NCBI GenBank assembly: GCA_036346265.1
Contig: CM070700.1
Coordinates: forward strand, 25,779,862-25,843,861
Direction of reading: 5' to 3'
Length of the DNA stretch: 64,000 nt
From: Melocanna baccifera
Taxonomy: Eukaryota; Streptophyta; Magnoliopsida; Poales; Poaceae
The notes under the pieces were generated by a model. It was not told the DNA's origin, ran no database searches, and saw nothing but the letters and a program-made list of their open reading frames with translations. Numbering within the stretch: position 1 is the first letter of the stretch; each line of letters begins with the position of its first letter. Positions 24,701 to 34,875 of the stretch are shown here, piece by piece. The position numbers were made by a program, and so were the translations under genes.

Positions 24701-25140
24701 CGGAAATATGAGATGTTGTAAACGCCACCTTCCTTTATCAGAGGCCTGAACTGCTCATCTAAACGCGGGTAAATCTGCGCGTGTACACTGTTTCCCTATC
24801 CAAAAAACAGTGTTAGAACCAAAGACGTCTGATCTGAAACTTTATTGTAATAAGCAAGCATCACCACCTACTACTGCACCTAAGTTGTCATATTTAGGAG
24901 TATACTTGGGTGCATGGTTAATTCAGTGACATTATAAAGAATATTCCAACAAAGGAAAGAAAACCCATGATCTGTTCTTGAGAACAATAAATACCTCTTC
25001 ATCAATCAGCACCAGATCAGTGTGTAGCAACTTTGTTTCATCATGAGGATCAAAAAAGTCCCAAAACCTAGAGACACGCACACATATGCGCTCACTGTAG
25101 TCTCCAATCATAAGGGTGGGAATCAGTACGTCTCCTATCT
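21780..25140 (-). pseudogene. RPA1-like (replication protein A large subunit type) gene of the Helitron
   Basis: Minus-strand exons with good splice sites can be read in order. 25140-24994: RICVRVSRFWDFFDPHDETK, LLHTDLVLIDEE. About 24796-24527: HAQIYPRLDEQF, GVYNISYFRVKKSNK, YKPVTNDIVI. About 24480-24350: DVIGVITMISN. About 24205-24070: VVLWGERATSFPGE, VVIFVGTLVKRF. About 24000-23930: LTGGSACKWYINPE. 23608-23480: a zinc-finger-like block with WWYNSCNKCLR and CTGPDCG. Then a proline/serine-rich tail (23110-22874), 22725-22620, and basic C-terminal exons near 22050-21990 and 21890-21780 (SAPKKNTAKKHFKDD). These are the OB-fold and zinc-ribbon features of plant Helitron RPA proteins, which bind single-stranded DNA. 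No convincing first exon was found between 25140 and the helicase stop. Confidence 0.7.
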
Positions 25141-26551
25141 GCAAGTATAGAAAGAAACATGGAATCATTAGAACATACATTAATGAAAGGCCAGATCAGT
25201 TAAGGTGTTGTAAAGGGCTTAGATAAAAAATGAAAACACCTTAGATCAAAAGATATCACATGCATCAAGTAGGTTTAGCAGATCAAATGCAAAAAGCCGT
25301 ACAAAAGTGATCAGCCAATGACTTTTGAAGTCATATATATAAGCAAGGTTATGTACAGAGCAAAATGCATCGTATGGCAAGAGTCCTAGGCTGATGCCAC
25401 GTCTGCAGCATCAAGGACCTCTCTGTAAACTACGTTCCAAGTCTGCGAGCCACACGAGCCATCATCATTTTCAATTAAAATCCTAAGGCCACCTCTAGAC
25501 GTCGATGTTGAAATAGCAACATAAAATTGTCCATGTGTAAAGACAGGTTTCTTGAGGTAAAGTCCAACCCTTGATAGGGTCTGTCCTTGGCTCTTGTTTA
25601 TTGTCATCGCATAGCATATTCACAGTGAAAATTGTTTTCTCTGCAGTGTGAAGGGCCATTTGACATCTGTAGTGTTAAGGGCAATCCTTGGTATAAAGAC
25701 TTTCTCACCAACATTAGAGCCTGTTAGTATTATGCACTGCAGCAAGTGCTGCCCAAGTTCAATAACAATTAGCCTTGTGCCATTACAAAGGCCCATATTT
25801 TGATTGAGGTTTCACAAGAGCATTACTACGACACGTTTTTGCTAGCAGAAGCCTATGACAAGGGAAATTGTTTGCATCAATGGAATTTAGGAACTCTGTA
25901 GGGTAGAGCAAATCAAAATCTGGTATGTGTTCAGACGATTTCGATATCGTGTCACAGCTTAGGTAGTGTACACTGTCTCCAGGAAGCATTGAGACAATAT
26001 ATGTATTTAGCTCGTTAACTGTCACATTATTTGGGCAAACAATGGCACGTGAGGCTAAATATACAGGATTTTGGTAATTTTCCAAGAAGTTTGGGTACAC
26101 CTCAGACACAAGAGCAGCAATTTTATCACCAGTAGTACAAATCAACAAATCGTCAGGAATTGTCACCCAGGAAGGCTCACGCTCCTCCCCCTTTTTATAG
26201 CAGGGATAGTACCGTCACCAATGGCTAAGACCCATTTGCTAAATTTCTCAAGTTCATCACACTCGTTTCCTTCTAAGGACGTGTTAAGAAGTCGCATGTT
26301 CGTGCGCAATTTCAGAACGGCAACATGCTACCACAACTTAGAGTTCGTAATAGATGCACTAACTATGGAGGACCATGAGCCTTTGCGTACAATAGGTAAA
26401 ATCTGTCGGAAATCCTCCGAGAACAACGGGCTTTCCACCAAATGGGAGGATCGCATTCCTAGGATCATGTTCAGAAAGAATATCCCGCATAGTTCTATCT
26501 AAAGCTTCAAAGCAGCGTCGATGCGTCATCGGTGCTTCATCCCATATAATT

Positions 26552-26616
26552 AGGGCAGCAACCTGTATAAGCTCAACAAGCATAGTACCCCTTTTCACAC
26601 CACATGTCCCAGTCGC
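26552..26616. repeat. 65-bp direct repeat, left copy
   Basis: Identical to 27544-27608 except for one base (CAACAAG against CAGCAAG). It encodes the helicase segment GTCGVKRGTMLVELIQVAAL on the minus strand. The two copies bracket the copia RT piece and act like an unusually long target duplication. Confidence 0.9.
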
Positions 26617-27543
26617 GTCGCTGAACCCCTGGAGCTTTATGTCACTGGAGCCACTGGAGTAGCTGAGGCCGAAGTGAATTGTACCCGCAACATAGCGCAG
26701 TAGGTGCTTGACGGCGCTCAGGTGCTCCATTGTCGGTTTCTCCATAAATCGGCTGACGTACCCGACGGCGAAGCTAATGTCCGGCCGGGTGTGGACCAAG
26801 TAACGAAGGCCCCCAACGATACTGCGGTAAAATGTAGAATCAACAGGAGGGTTGGAGCTCTTCTTACTCAGCTTCAAGCATGATTCCATGGGGACTTGAA
26901 CAGCATTGCAGCCAGCCATGCCCGCTTTGTCCAACAACCGCCGCGCACGCGCTGGCACAATGTGATCTTCCCGGCGGTGCTGACCTCGATCCCGAGGTAG
27001 TAGCTCAAGTGCCCGAGGTCGCTCATCTTGAATGAGCGCTTCATCTCCTTCTTGAATTGATCGATCTCACCAGGGTCGGCACCGGTGAGAATCAAGTCGT
27101 CGACGTACACGCCCAATAGTAGACGCATCGTTCCTATGCCGCGAGTGTACACACCATGCTCCTCGCGCACCGAGTGAATCCGGTGCTACCAATGTGCGGT
27201 CGAGCTTGACGCCTGTGCTCGCGAGCTGGCGACGAGGCCATACAATGCCTTGCGTAGCTTGAGAACTCGCCGCTCTTGCCCGGCGATCACAAATCCTGGC
27301 GGCTGAGCGACGTAAACTTCCTCCGTGAGGTCCCCGTTGAGGAATGCAGACTTGATATTGAGGTGGTGAACTGTCCACCCTTCATGCGCAGCAATGGCCA
27401 CCAAAACCCGCACGGAATCGAGCCGTGCCACCGGCGCGAATACCTCGTCAAAGTCCACACCAGCACGCTGCATGTAGCCCTTCGCGACAAGTCGTGCTTT
27501 GTGCCTGACCACCAAGCCCTATGCGTCCTTCTTGAGTTTATAC
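26617..27543 (-). pseudogene. Ty1/copia reverse-transcriptase fragment inserted in the helicase
   Basis: The minus strand reads, left border last: HKARLVAKGYMQRAGVDFDE, VFAPVARLDSVRVL, IKSAFLNGDLTEEVYV, QPPGF, LLLGVYVDDLILTGAD, MSDLGHLSYYLGIEV, STFYRSIVGGLRYLVHTRPD, LLRYVAGT and LQGFSDA. These are the RT core (YVDD catalytic motif) and the connection to RNase H of a copia polyprotein. Part after KALYGL is deleted and frames shift between blocks. It has no LTRs, and both ends lie in coding sequence. It is bordered by the 65-bp repeats, so it arrived as a bare fragment and not by integrase. Confidence 0.88.
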
Positions 27544-27608
27544 AGGGCAGCAACCTGTATAAGCTCAGCAAGCATAGTACCCCTTTTCACACCACATGTC
27601 CCAGTCGC
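27544..27608. repeat. 65-bp direct repeat, right copy
   Basis: Second copy of the helicase segment at 26552-26616 with one mismatch. The helicase frame continues naturally from here into 27609-27728 (TAHSRFKLPFDIT), while the left copy continues into LIIWDEAPMTH. So the original helicase had one copy. Confidence 0.9.
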
Positions 27609-27999
27609 TGTTATGTCAAAAGGTAATTTAAATCTCGAGTGCGCGGTACGGCCTTTTGGCAATAGCAAAGACGCTACACCAGATGACGCTACTGCAAGCA
27701 CTATCCTCTTCTCGGACCTTAACCTCACAATTATAGCATTCTATAAAAATGTTTTACCAATACCACCATGGCCACAGACAAAGAAAAAGCCAGGAGATGC
27801 ACGAAGAACATGGCTTGTTATTATGTCAAATACATTTTTTTGGTCAACATTTAGCTGTGAGACTAAAGATGCGGCATGCATGGACAACATCAAGGGTTCA
27901 GGGTCAAGTTCATCATTAATTAGCCTATTATCACCTATGTTAACACACTGTGTTGTCAGCTTTGGCAGGTTGTAGTCATCTATGTTTTCCAAACCTAAG

Positions 28000-29248
28000 T
28001 GAATGCAATTTATTCACATGTTGAATGTCACTCATTCTGCTGAGAACATCATTATTCACCTCGATTGATATATGGCGAACTGTATGCGGCATTCTCCTCT
28101 GGTTCGTAGTTCAAATCTTGCATTAACAAGCACTCATCCATGAAGCGCATCGTGCCATGTCATGGATCAAGTCATGCATGACATATCTACTTTGTTCCGA
28201 ACTTGGGATCGGTTTGAAAAAGGAACCCGCTTCTCGAGATCATCCAAATATCTACTCCCCATATCTTCAAGGCGCATGTTCCCTACTGGTGCAACAAGGC
28301 CCTGTGCCACCCAAATGTCAACTATGACATCTCTTTCGAAGCTGTAATCTTTCGAAAACACAGAACAAAATGCAAGGCATCTTTTAAGCTCTTGTGGAAG
28401 GTACAAGTAGCTCAGCTGAAGGGCCGGTAATATCTCATTCTCTTGATGTGGTAGCTCCCACAATTTGCTGTTCTGGATAGTCCTCCAATGTCGCTCAATC
28501 AGATCCATGTTCAACAAGCGTCCGAGAGTTTTGGCAGCCAGAGGAGACCCGCACAACCTATCAGCAATGCTCTGACCAATGTCTTGCAGCTGAGGATATG
28601 ACTCTGGGAGCTTTTTACCGAACGCACACTTCTTGAAGAATTCGCAAAAAATAGCAGTAGGCAGGCCTTCAAGTTTAACAGGCTCAATGGTGGTGACAAG
28701 GTCAACAACCTTTTGAAATCTTGTAGTCACTAAGACCATGCTGCCTTCAAGTCCATGCCTCAGAGGTGCATAAAATGCCTCCCATTCATCATTAGCAATG
28801 GGCCAAATATCATCCAACACCAAAAGAAACTTTTTCTTCAATTGCTTTTGTTTCCCCAAGTGCCCCATCAATTCCACTTGAAGATCATCTAGACTGCTTG
28901 ATGAATCAATATCTTTCCTGGTGATGGATTTGATGATCTCTTTTGTTATCCTTTTCTTGTTAAAGAGATCAGAAACACAGACCCAAATCCTCACGCCGAA
29001 GTGGGCTTTCACCCTTGCATCATTGTAGATATACTGAGCCAATGTAGTCTTCCCCACCCCGCCAATGCCAACAATCGCCAACACAGAAACATCTCCGGCG
29101 CTTGGTCTCGGTGGCATCACCGGTCGGGCCTCGCTACTCTCCTTTAGTCGCCACTGCAGGTGTAGATGCGGCCGCGGTGTCTCCGCTTGCTCTCTTTCCG
29201 TAAGCCTCACCGCCTCGTGGTGAGTGGCACGCCAGAGCTCGATCACCT
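28000..29248 (-). pseudogene. CNL disease-resistance gene, copy 1: NB-ARC part
   Basis: The minus-strand frame contains, in order, the P-loop GIGGVGKTTLAQYIYND, RNBS-A VRIWVCVSD, kinase-2 KKFLLVLDDIW, RNBS-B GSMVLVTTR, GLPL-type CGSPLAAKTLG and RNBS-D CLAFCSVFSKDYSFE. The frame stops at 28167. In the shifted frame the sequence continues YVMHDLIHDMA (the MHD motif) and then IEVNNDVLSRMSDIQHVNKL, so a single-base frameshift lies near 28190. Similarity ends at LHSLRFG around 28000, where Helitron helicase begins. The known role of this ATPase domain is as a nucleotide switch in immune receptors. The right end joins the CACCT duplication of the copia insertion. Confidence 0.9.
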
Positions 29249-29733
29249 TGTTGGAACCGGATCTGCTCTTTCCTCGGGCCGCGTGCTTCTTCAATCTGAA
29301 CGAGCTGCTACATCTTCTTGCTTTTTACTCCATGGGACACCGACGATGAGGCAAAGAACACCTCTGCTGGACGTGGCAAAGCGGCACCTCTTGCTAGTTT
29401 TTTTACGTAAACACGCAAAGGAATAGTAATGACGGATGCACCTCCGCTACCGAGAGGAGGCTAAAACTACTAGGCAAACAAAGTCGCCGAAGAGAACACG
29501 AGACAACGCTTTTCTATTCCTTAAGCAGCTGCTGCATACATGGCTAGCTCCTCATTGCATACGAGTATTGCTAGCCGATCAAGGCCTTTTATAAGATATG
29601 TACACAAGCCGATTTGGATCCTGTCTTGGAGCTAGACTTAGATACCTACACAGCAATACAACTAGCAGAGGAGACGGACTCGGATACTAACTCCGAAACG
29701 GATTTAGCTAGTGCAACGAGATTAGAGCTAACA
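29249..29733 (-). repeat. LTR 1 (3' LTR) of the tandem copia element
   Basis: 485 bp with TGTT...AACA ends. It is preceded on the left by the CACCT duplication. It differs from LTR 2 and LTR 3 by scattered substitutions and small indels, mainly around 29390-29460. Confidence 0.92.
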
Positions 29734-30544
29734 TTCACCCCCTTAATCTTGTTGCTTAGAGTAGCGTTGTTTTTTTCGTTGGCATCTGTCTCGATGAGAT
29801 ATGCCTGCGCTTTCTCCCTCTTGTTGGACTTCCGGCATTCTGAAGCAAAGTGTCCATAATCGTTACAATTAAAACACCTTACTTTTGCCTTGTCAATTCG
29901 TCGGTATCGACATCCACTGCTGCCACCAAAACCACCTGAGGAGCCTTCATACTTCGTCGCTGGGCCTCCCACTCTGCGCACGTCAGGAGCAAGTGCTCCT
30001 CGTCTCCGTCGTTGTTGCCGTAGCAACGTTCTCCCTCTTCCTGCGTCTTCAAGCGCCCGATTAGCTCTTCGATCGACATATTCTTTATGTCTCCGAATTG
30101 CTCAATTGCGGTGACGACGAGAGAGAACTTCTTAAGCACTGCATGAAGAAACTTCCGCACGATGTAGGCCTCTTCCATCTTTTTGCCTATACCTCGTATC
30201 TTGCTGACGATTGTCGTCAACCTCATCGCGAAGTCATCAATTTGTTCGGTGTCCCTCATGCACAAGTTTTCAAACTTGCTTATGAGGTTTTGTACACGCG
30301 CCTCCTTGACGCGATCGGCACCGAGATGCATCACCTTCAGAGTATTCCAGGCCTCCTTTGCGGTCTCCTTCTCAACTAGGACCAGTAGCATGTCTTCCGG
30401 CACTACGAGGAAGATTGCCGCGAGCGCCATTTGATCTTACCGCTCATTCACCTCTTCATCCACGACTACGTTCCACACGCCCTGAGCACGCATGAACACC
30501 TTCATCTTCACGACCCACGTCGTGTAGTTACTCCTCGTGAGCAT
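29646..30544 (-). pseudogene. Copia gag, unit 1 (CCHC zinc knuckle), broken
   Basis: From 30544 the minus strand reads MLTRSNYTTWVVKMKVFMRA and VWNVVVDEEVNER, then a stop. It then reads the long frame from 30430 (LAAIFLVVPEDMLLVLVEKE, FENLCMRDTEQIDDFAMRLT, EQFGDIKNMSIEELIGRLKT). After a frameshift near 29900-30000 it reads VRCFNCNDYGHFASECRKSN with the CCHC zinc knuckle (CFNCNDYGHFASEC). The last frame ends at 29646 inside LTR 1. This is the UBN2/gag family of copia elements. No protease, integrase or RT follows, so it would depend on another element. Confidence 0.88.
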
Positions 30545-30697
30545 GGGATACTAGAGGGAGATGCTGCCCTCGCGCGCCGACGCCTTCGGCACGCTCCCAT
30601 TGCCGATCTTCAGAACGCCCACTCGGTGATGACGTTTTTCGACAAGCTCGAGGACGACATAGATGAAGATGTACACGAACCTTGCTCTGATACCAAA

Positions 30698-31190
30698 TGT
30701 TGGAACCGGATCTGCTCTTTCCTCGGGCCGCCGCCGTGCTTCTTCAATCTGAACGAGCTGCTACATCTTCTTGCTTTTTACTCCATGGGACACCGACGAT
30801 GAGGCAAAGAACACCTCTGCTGGACGTGGCAAAGCAAAGACCTCTTGCTAGTTTTTTTTACATGAACACGCAAAGGAATAGTAACGACGGATGCACCTCT
30901 GCTACTGGAGAGGGAGGCTAAAACTACTAGGCAAACAAAGTCGCCGAAGAGAACACGAGACAACGCTTTTCTATTCCTTAAGCAGCTGCTGCGTACATGG
31001 CTAGCTCCTCATTGCATACGAGTATTGCTAGCCGATCAAGGCCTTTTATAGGATATGTACACAAGCCGATTTGGATCCTGTCTTGGAGCTAGACTTAGAT
31101 ACCTACACAGCAATACAACTAGCAGAGGAGACGGACTCGGATACTAACTCCGAAACGGATTTAGCTAGTGCAACGAGATTAGAGCTAACA
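30698..31190 (-). repeat. LTR 2 (shared middle LTR) of the tandem copia element
   Basis: 493 bp. It serves as 5' LTR for the left internal region (primer site immediately to its left) and as 3' LTR for the right one (G-rich tract immediately to its right). Confidence 0.92.
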
Positions 31191-31998
31191 TTCACCCCCT
31201 TAATCTTGTTGCTTAGAGTAGCGCTGTTTTTTTCGTTGGCATCTGTCTCGATGAGATATGCCTGCGCTTTCTCCCTCTTGTTGGACTTCCGGCATTCTGA
31301 AGCAAAGTGTCCATAATCGTTACAATTAAAACACCTTACTTTTGCCTTGTCAATTCGTCGGTATCGACATCCACTGCTGCCACCAAAACCACCTGAGGAG
31401 CCTTCATACTTCGTCGCTGGGCCTCCCACTCTGCGCACGTCAGGAGCAAGTGCTCCTCGTCTCCGTCGTTGTTGCCGTAGCAACGTTCTCCCTCTTCCTG
31501 CGTCTTCAAGCGCCCGATTAGCTCTTCGATCGACATATTCTTTATGTCTCCGAATTGCTCAATTGCGGTGACGACGAGAGAGAACTTCTTAAGCACTGCA
31601 TGAAGAAACTTCCGCACGATGTAGGCCTCTTCCATCTTTTTGCCTAGACCTCGTATCTTGCTGACGATTGTCGTCAACCTCATCGCGAAGTCATCAATTT
31701 GTTCGGTGTCCCTCATGCGCAAGTTTTCAAACTTGCTTATGAAGTTTTGTACACACGCCTCCTTGACGCGATCGGCACCGAGATGCATCACCTTGAGTAT
31801 TCCAGCCTCCTTTGCGGTCTCCTTCTCAACTAGGACCAGTAGCATGTCTTCCGGCACTACGAGGAAGATTGCCGCGAGCGCCATTTGATCTTACCGCTCA
31901 TTCACCTCTTCATCCACGACTACATTCCACACGCCCTGAGCACGCATGAACACCTTCATCTTCACGACCCACGTCGTGTAGTTACTCCTCGTGAGCAT
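31103..31998 (-). pseudogene. Copia gag, unit 2 (CCHC zinc knuckle), broken
   Basis: Nearly identical to unit 1. It has the same stop between VDEEVNER and the long frame, and the same frameshift before the zinc knuckle CFNCNDYGHFASEC. It differs by a small deletion (KEAGILKVM against KEAWNTLKVM) and a few substitutions (for example ACVQNFISKF). Shared defects mean the gag was already broken before the two units formed, or that the founder family carries these breaks. Confidence 0.88.
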
Positions 31999-32147
31999 GG
32001 GATACTAGAGGAGATCTCGCCTCGCGCGCGACACCTTGGCACGCTCCCATTGCCGATCTTCAGAACGCCCACTCGGTGATGACGTTTTTCGACAAGCTCG
32101 AAGACGACATAGATGAAGATGTACACGAACCTTGCTCTGATACCAAA

Positions 32148-32641
32148 TGTTGGAACCGGATCTGCTCTTTCCTCGGGCCGCCGCCGTGCTTCTTCAATCT
32201 GAACGAGCTGCTACATCTTCTTGCTTTTTACTCCATGGGACACCGACGATGAGGCAGCAACACCTCTGCTGGACGTGGCAAAGCAGCACCTCTTGCTAGT
32301 TTTTTTTTTACATGAACACGCAAAGGAATAGTAACGACGGGATGCACCTCCTGCGCTGGAGAGGGAGGCTAAAACTACTAGGCAAACAAAGTCGCCGAAG
32401 AGAACACGAGACAACGCTTTTCTATTCCTTAAGCAGCTGCTGCGTACATGGCTAGCTCCTCATTGCATACGAGTATTGCTAGCCGATCAAGGCCTTTTAT
32501 AGGATATGTACACAAGCCGATTTGGATCCTGTCTTGGAGCTAGACTTAGATACCTACACAGCAATACAACTAGCAGAGGAGACGGACTCGGATACTAACT
32601 CCGAAACGGATTTAGCTAGTGCAACGAGATTAGAGCTAACA
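32148..32641 (-). repeat. LTR 3 (5' LTR) of the tandem copia element
   Basis: 494 bp ending at 32641 and followed by the right CACCT duplication. It is preceded on the left by the primer site CTCTGATACCA. Small indels distinguish it from LTR 2 around 32250-32360. Confidence 0.92.
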
Positions 32642-33205
32642 CACCTGATGTACCTCATGGTCACGTCCAATCGTCACGCCCAGCATCTCAATCAGATCTC
32701 GTTCTTCGTCACGGCCCAATACTTCAGGGGCGCCGATGACTGAACTTGTCTCTGGCATGTGCTGCACCTGCTCAACATTTAGGCCCAAAAGACTGAGCGC
32801 TCCATGTATCTGAGCCACAGCCTTGTCGAGCCTACTCTGGGTCTCCTTTACCCTTGCTTTGCTACGGTGGATCAGACGTTTTGCAAGATTAAGAGAGGAG
32901 TATAAGAGTTGACCTGCCCTGCTCCGGTCAGCGTTCTCCATCTTTTGTCTGAGTTCCTGGTCATCGAACTCGCGGAGAAGGCCCTCGGCGTCGTAGGTGG
33001 TGTCCTTGAGGTGCGAGAGAAGCGGCGCGAGATCCTTGTCCTTGAACCTGCCCCACTCGGCTTGAGCGATGAGGAGGCGAGCGTTGGGCAAGCTGTTCCG
33101 GAGGCGGGACAGGTCGTCGTTCAGCTGGACCGCCTCGAACACGTTGGCCCCGGCTGCTGCGATGGTGGTGATGTTGGCCCCGGTTGAGAGAAAGGACTCC
33201 ATCAC
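32642..33205 (-). pseudogene. CNL disease-resistance gene, copy 1: N-terminal coiled-coil part
   Basis: The minus strand opens at 33205 with MMESFLSTGAN (a second Met follows at once). It continues NDDLSRLRNSLPNARLLIAQ, DTTYDAEGLLREFDDQELRQ, LDKAVAQIHGALSLLGL and LGRDEERDLIEMLG. This is the Rx-type coiled-coil domain of grass CNL proteins, including the YDAE.LL.EFD block after the usual EDVID position. It is uninterrupted up to VHQV, where the copia element sits at CACCT. After removing the insertion the frame continues VIELW in the NB-ARC part. The 5' flank resembles that of copy 2. Confidence 0.9.
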
Positions 33206-34299
33206 CGCCGTAGTCCTCGGCTCCTCCGGATCTTGTTCTGATGAGATGAGAGAACGTGTGAGAGAAGGGAGATTTTGTGGGAAGTCTACAATACAGCAGC
33301 ATAGATGCTCTTGTCCTACAGGCTACAGCCGTTGGGACGGAATGGGGGTCCTGCAGCGAAATTTCGCGATCCGAACTTTTCAAATACTTTACAAATAAGT
33401 AGTATTTCGTGCTCCGAACTTTACAAATAGATTCCCACCGAGCATAGCGTCCCACTCAACTTTACAAAGTGCTGTCCGGCGGTGCGTTCTCCGTCGTAGT
33501 TTTGGGCCTGTGCTATTAGCCTCCGGCATCTTTCTTATCGGCTAGCCCTTTGCAGTTCGTTCGTTGGGCCTGGGCGATCTGGCATTGGAGTTGACCTCTA
33601 CTATTACTCTATGTGTTTGGCCTCGGCCTGGCTTGCTATACTAGGCATGCCGGCGTTGCGTCGCACCCGTATAGGTAGTGAAGAGTCACTTGCTATATTT
33701 ATGTCTTGCATTTTTCATAGGAGTGATGCTCTTGTCCTACAGTAGGCTACAGCCGTTGGGATGGAATGGTGGTCCTGCAGCGAAATTTCGTGCTCTCGTG
33801 AACCAAGTTGGAGTATTTATTCCAAGGTTGGGTGAAAAGATGCATAACATATTTGCACGATCAGGTAACCTCCTCTACTTTGTAATCTAAATGGGTAATC
33901 CTGCTCGGCGGGTGAACCAGAGGCATGACAAGCATGCAGAGTTGTCCACGGTTGTCTTCCCATTTGCATACATCTGCATCTCCAGCAAAAGATATTTGAT
34001 TAATAGCCAGACATAGCATCACATGCGAATTTACAATGGGACCGAAGAATAGCAAGACCTCATAAATCATAAACTGAGAAGACCGAGCGGCACGGCAAAC
34101 TTGCAACTCTTCTACCCAAATTCTGTAGCACCCTGATGCTTTTGGGCCGTGGGCCGTTTAAGATTAAACCTAAAGCTAACCCTCCAGTCTGGAAGGAATG
34201 CATTTAACTATTTTTGTGTTTTGGAATTTGGATACTCTTGGTTTTACTTATGTTCCATTGACTCTAACCTTTTATTCCCTTGTTGAAAGAAGTGATTCA
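33206..34299. other. Upstream region of CNL copy 1, with a repeated ~60-bp block
   Basis: 33206-33300 matches the 5' flank of CNL copy 2 (35567-35660), so the tandem duplication includes the leader. A block starting GCTCTTGTCCTACAG occurs at about 33308-33367 and again at 33728-33790 with few differences. After the second copy a short plus-strand frame reads LVNQVGVFIPRLGEKMHNIF before a donor-like CAGgtaacc (about 33866); I do not recognise it. The rest (33870-34299) shows nothing clear. Confidence 0.5.
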
Positions 34300-34816
34300 G
34301 CTGGGCACAGCACCGAGTCCTTTGTGAATCAGATTAATGTCCCATTTGACTGCAAGGTTGAACCTTCTTTTGTTGGGTATGTTTCCCATCACTGAGCATA
34401 CAACAACCTGTACTTCCATAATTTTTAGGGATACGTTAAAATCTCACTTTTCTTTCTCCCTTAGGTTTGTTGAGCCATGGAGTGACCTTGCTGCAAAGAA
34501 ATCCTACTGCCTATTTCGTCCATATTCACCTGCACAGCTGTTGCCTGTTAAGTTGAATCCAAAGGAAGGATTTTTACACATTGTGGTTCGTGCAAATCTA
34601 AAAGAAGATCCAAAGGTGACAGGATCCGCACATGCCCTGTTTGTCAAAGGATTTTACATTAAAGAACCTGGAAAGGTAGCCACCCTCTCCCTCCCTCACA
34701 CATGCGCGGCTGTTTATTCCAAATTTGCAACTGACTATTAGTTGGCTATCTCATGCAGTTAAATTTGACTCCAAGCTGCAATTATAGCATCATCACTGTT
34801 GGTGGGAATACTGGTA
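34300..34816 (+). pseudogene. Gene fragment resembling nuclear-pore gp210, three partial exons
   Basis: Three plus-strand exon pieces join in frame across good splice sites. About 34300-34377 ends VPFDCKVEPSFVG (donor gtatgt). About 34465-34675 reads FVEPWSDLAAKKSYCLFRPY, LNPKEGFLHIVVRANLKEDP and FYIKEPGK (donor gtagcc). About 34759-34816 reads LNLTPSCNYSIITVGGNT. The combination CxVEPSFVGYV..., LFRPYSP and a VGGNTD-like end resembles the C-terminal luminal region of plant gp210 from memory. The fragment lacks start and stop and ends at the junction with CNL copy 2. Family assignment is moderate only; the exon structure is the stronger evidence. Confidence 0.5.
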
Positions 34817-34875
34817 TGAGTGACCCTATTGTTTCTGTTAACTTAGACCTTTGGCTGTGTTTGTCTCAGTGGCAA

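Larger units (their letters stand above)
25386..27992 (-). pseudogene. Helitron PIF1-type helicase, 5'-truncated and interrupted
   Basis: Minus-strand pieces in order: 27992-27741 with LNVDQKNVFDIITSH and Walker A GHGGIGKTF; 27728-27609 with LAVASSGVASLLLPKGRTAH; 26616-26359 with LIIWDEAPMTHRRCFEALDR (Walker B) and FGGKPVVLGG; 26166-25783 with AIVCPNNVTVNELN; 25607-25386 with MTINKSQGQTLSRVGLYL and YVAIST. This is the helicase half of a plant Helitron Rep-helicase. A TAG replaces the usual Trp codon just after the Walker A block, and a 927-bp copia RT piece interrupts the region between 26616 and 27609. The Rep nuclease domain is absent, so it cannot drive rolling-circle transposition. Confidence 0.85.
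21057..27999 (-). mobile_element. Helitron DNA with helicase and RPA-like sequence, inserted in CNL copy 1
   Basis: Between the NB-ARC and LRR parts of the CNL gene lies about 6.9 kb of Helitron sequence: a PIF1-type helicase (25386-27992) followed downstream on the same strand by a multi-exon RPA1-like gene (21780-25140). That order is known from autonomous plant Helitrons. The Rep (HUH) half is missing and the helicase begins partway, so the 5' end is truncated. I could not fix the CTRR 3' terminus or its hairpin; the left border is placed where LRR coding similarity stops (about 21056). Repeats near 21089-21211 and 22311-22460 belong to the non-coding part. Confidence 0.7.
29249..32641 (-). 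mobile_element. Tandem copia element: three LTRs, two gag-only internal regions, duplication CACCT
   Basis: LTRs at 29249-29733, 30698-31190 and 32148-32641 start TGTTGGAACCGG and end AGAGCTAACA. Internal regions at 29734-30697 and 31191-32147 each have a primer site (reverse complement CTCTGATACCA) at their right end and a G-rich tract (AAGGGGGTGAA on the minus strand) at their left end, so the element is read on the minus strand. The outer flanks carry an exact duplication, CACCT (29244-29248 and 32642-32646), inside CNL copy 1. So it is one insertion that became LTR-int-LTR-int-LTR, probably by unequal recombination. Only gag is encoded, with no pol. Confidence 0.92.
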
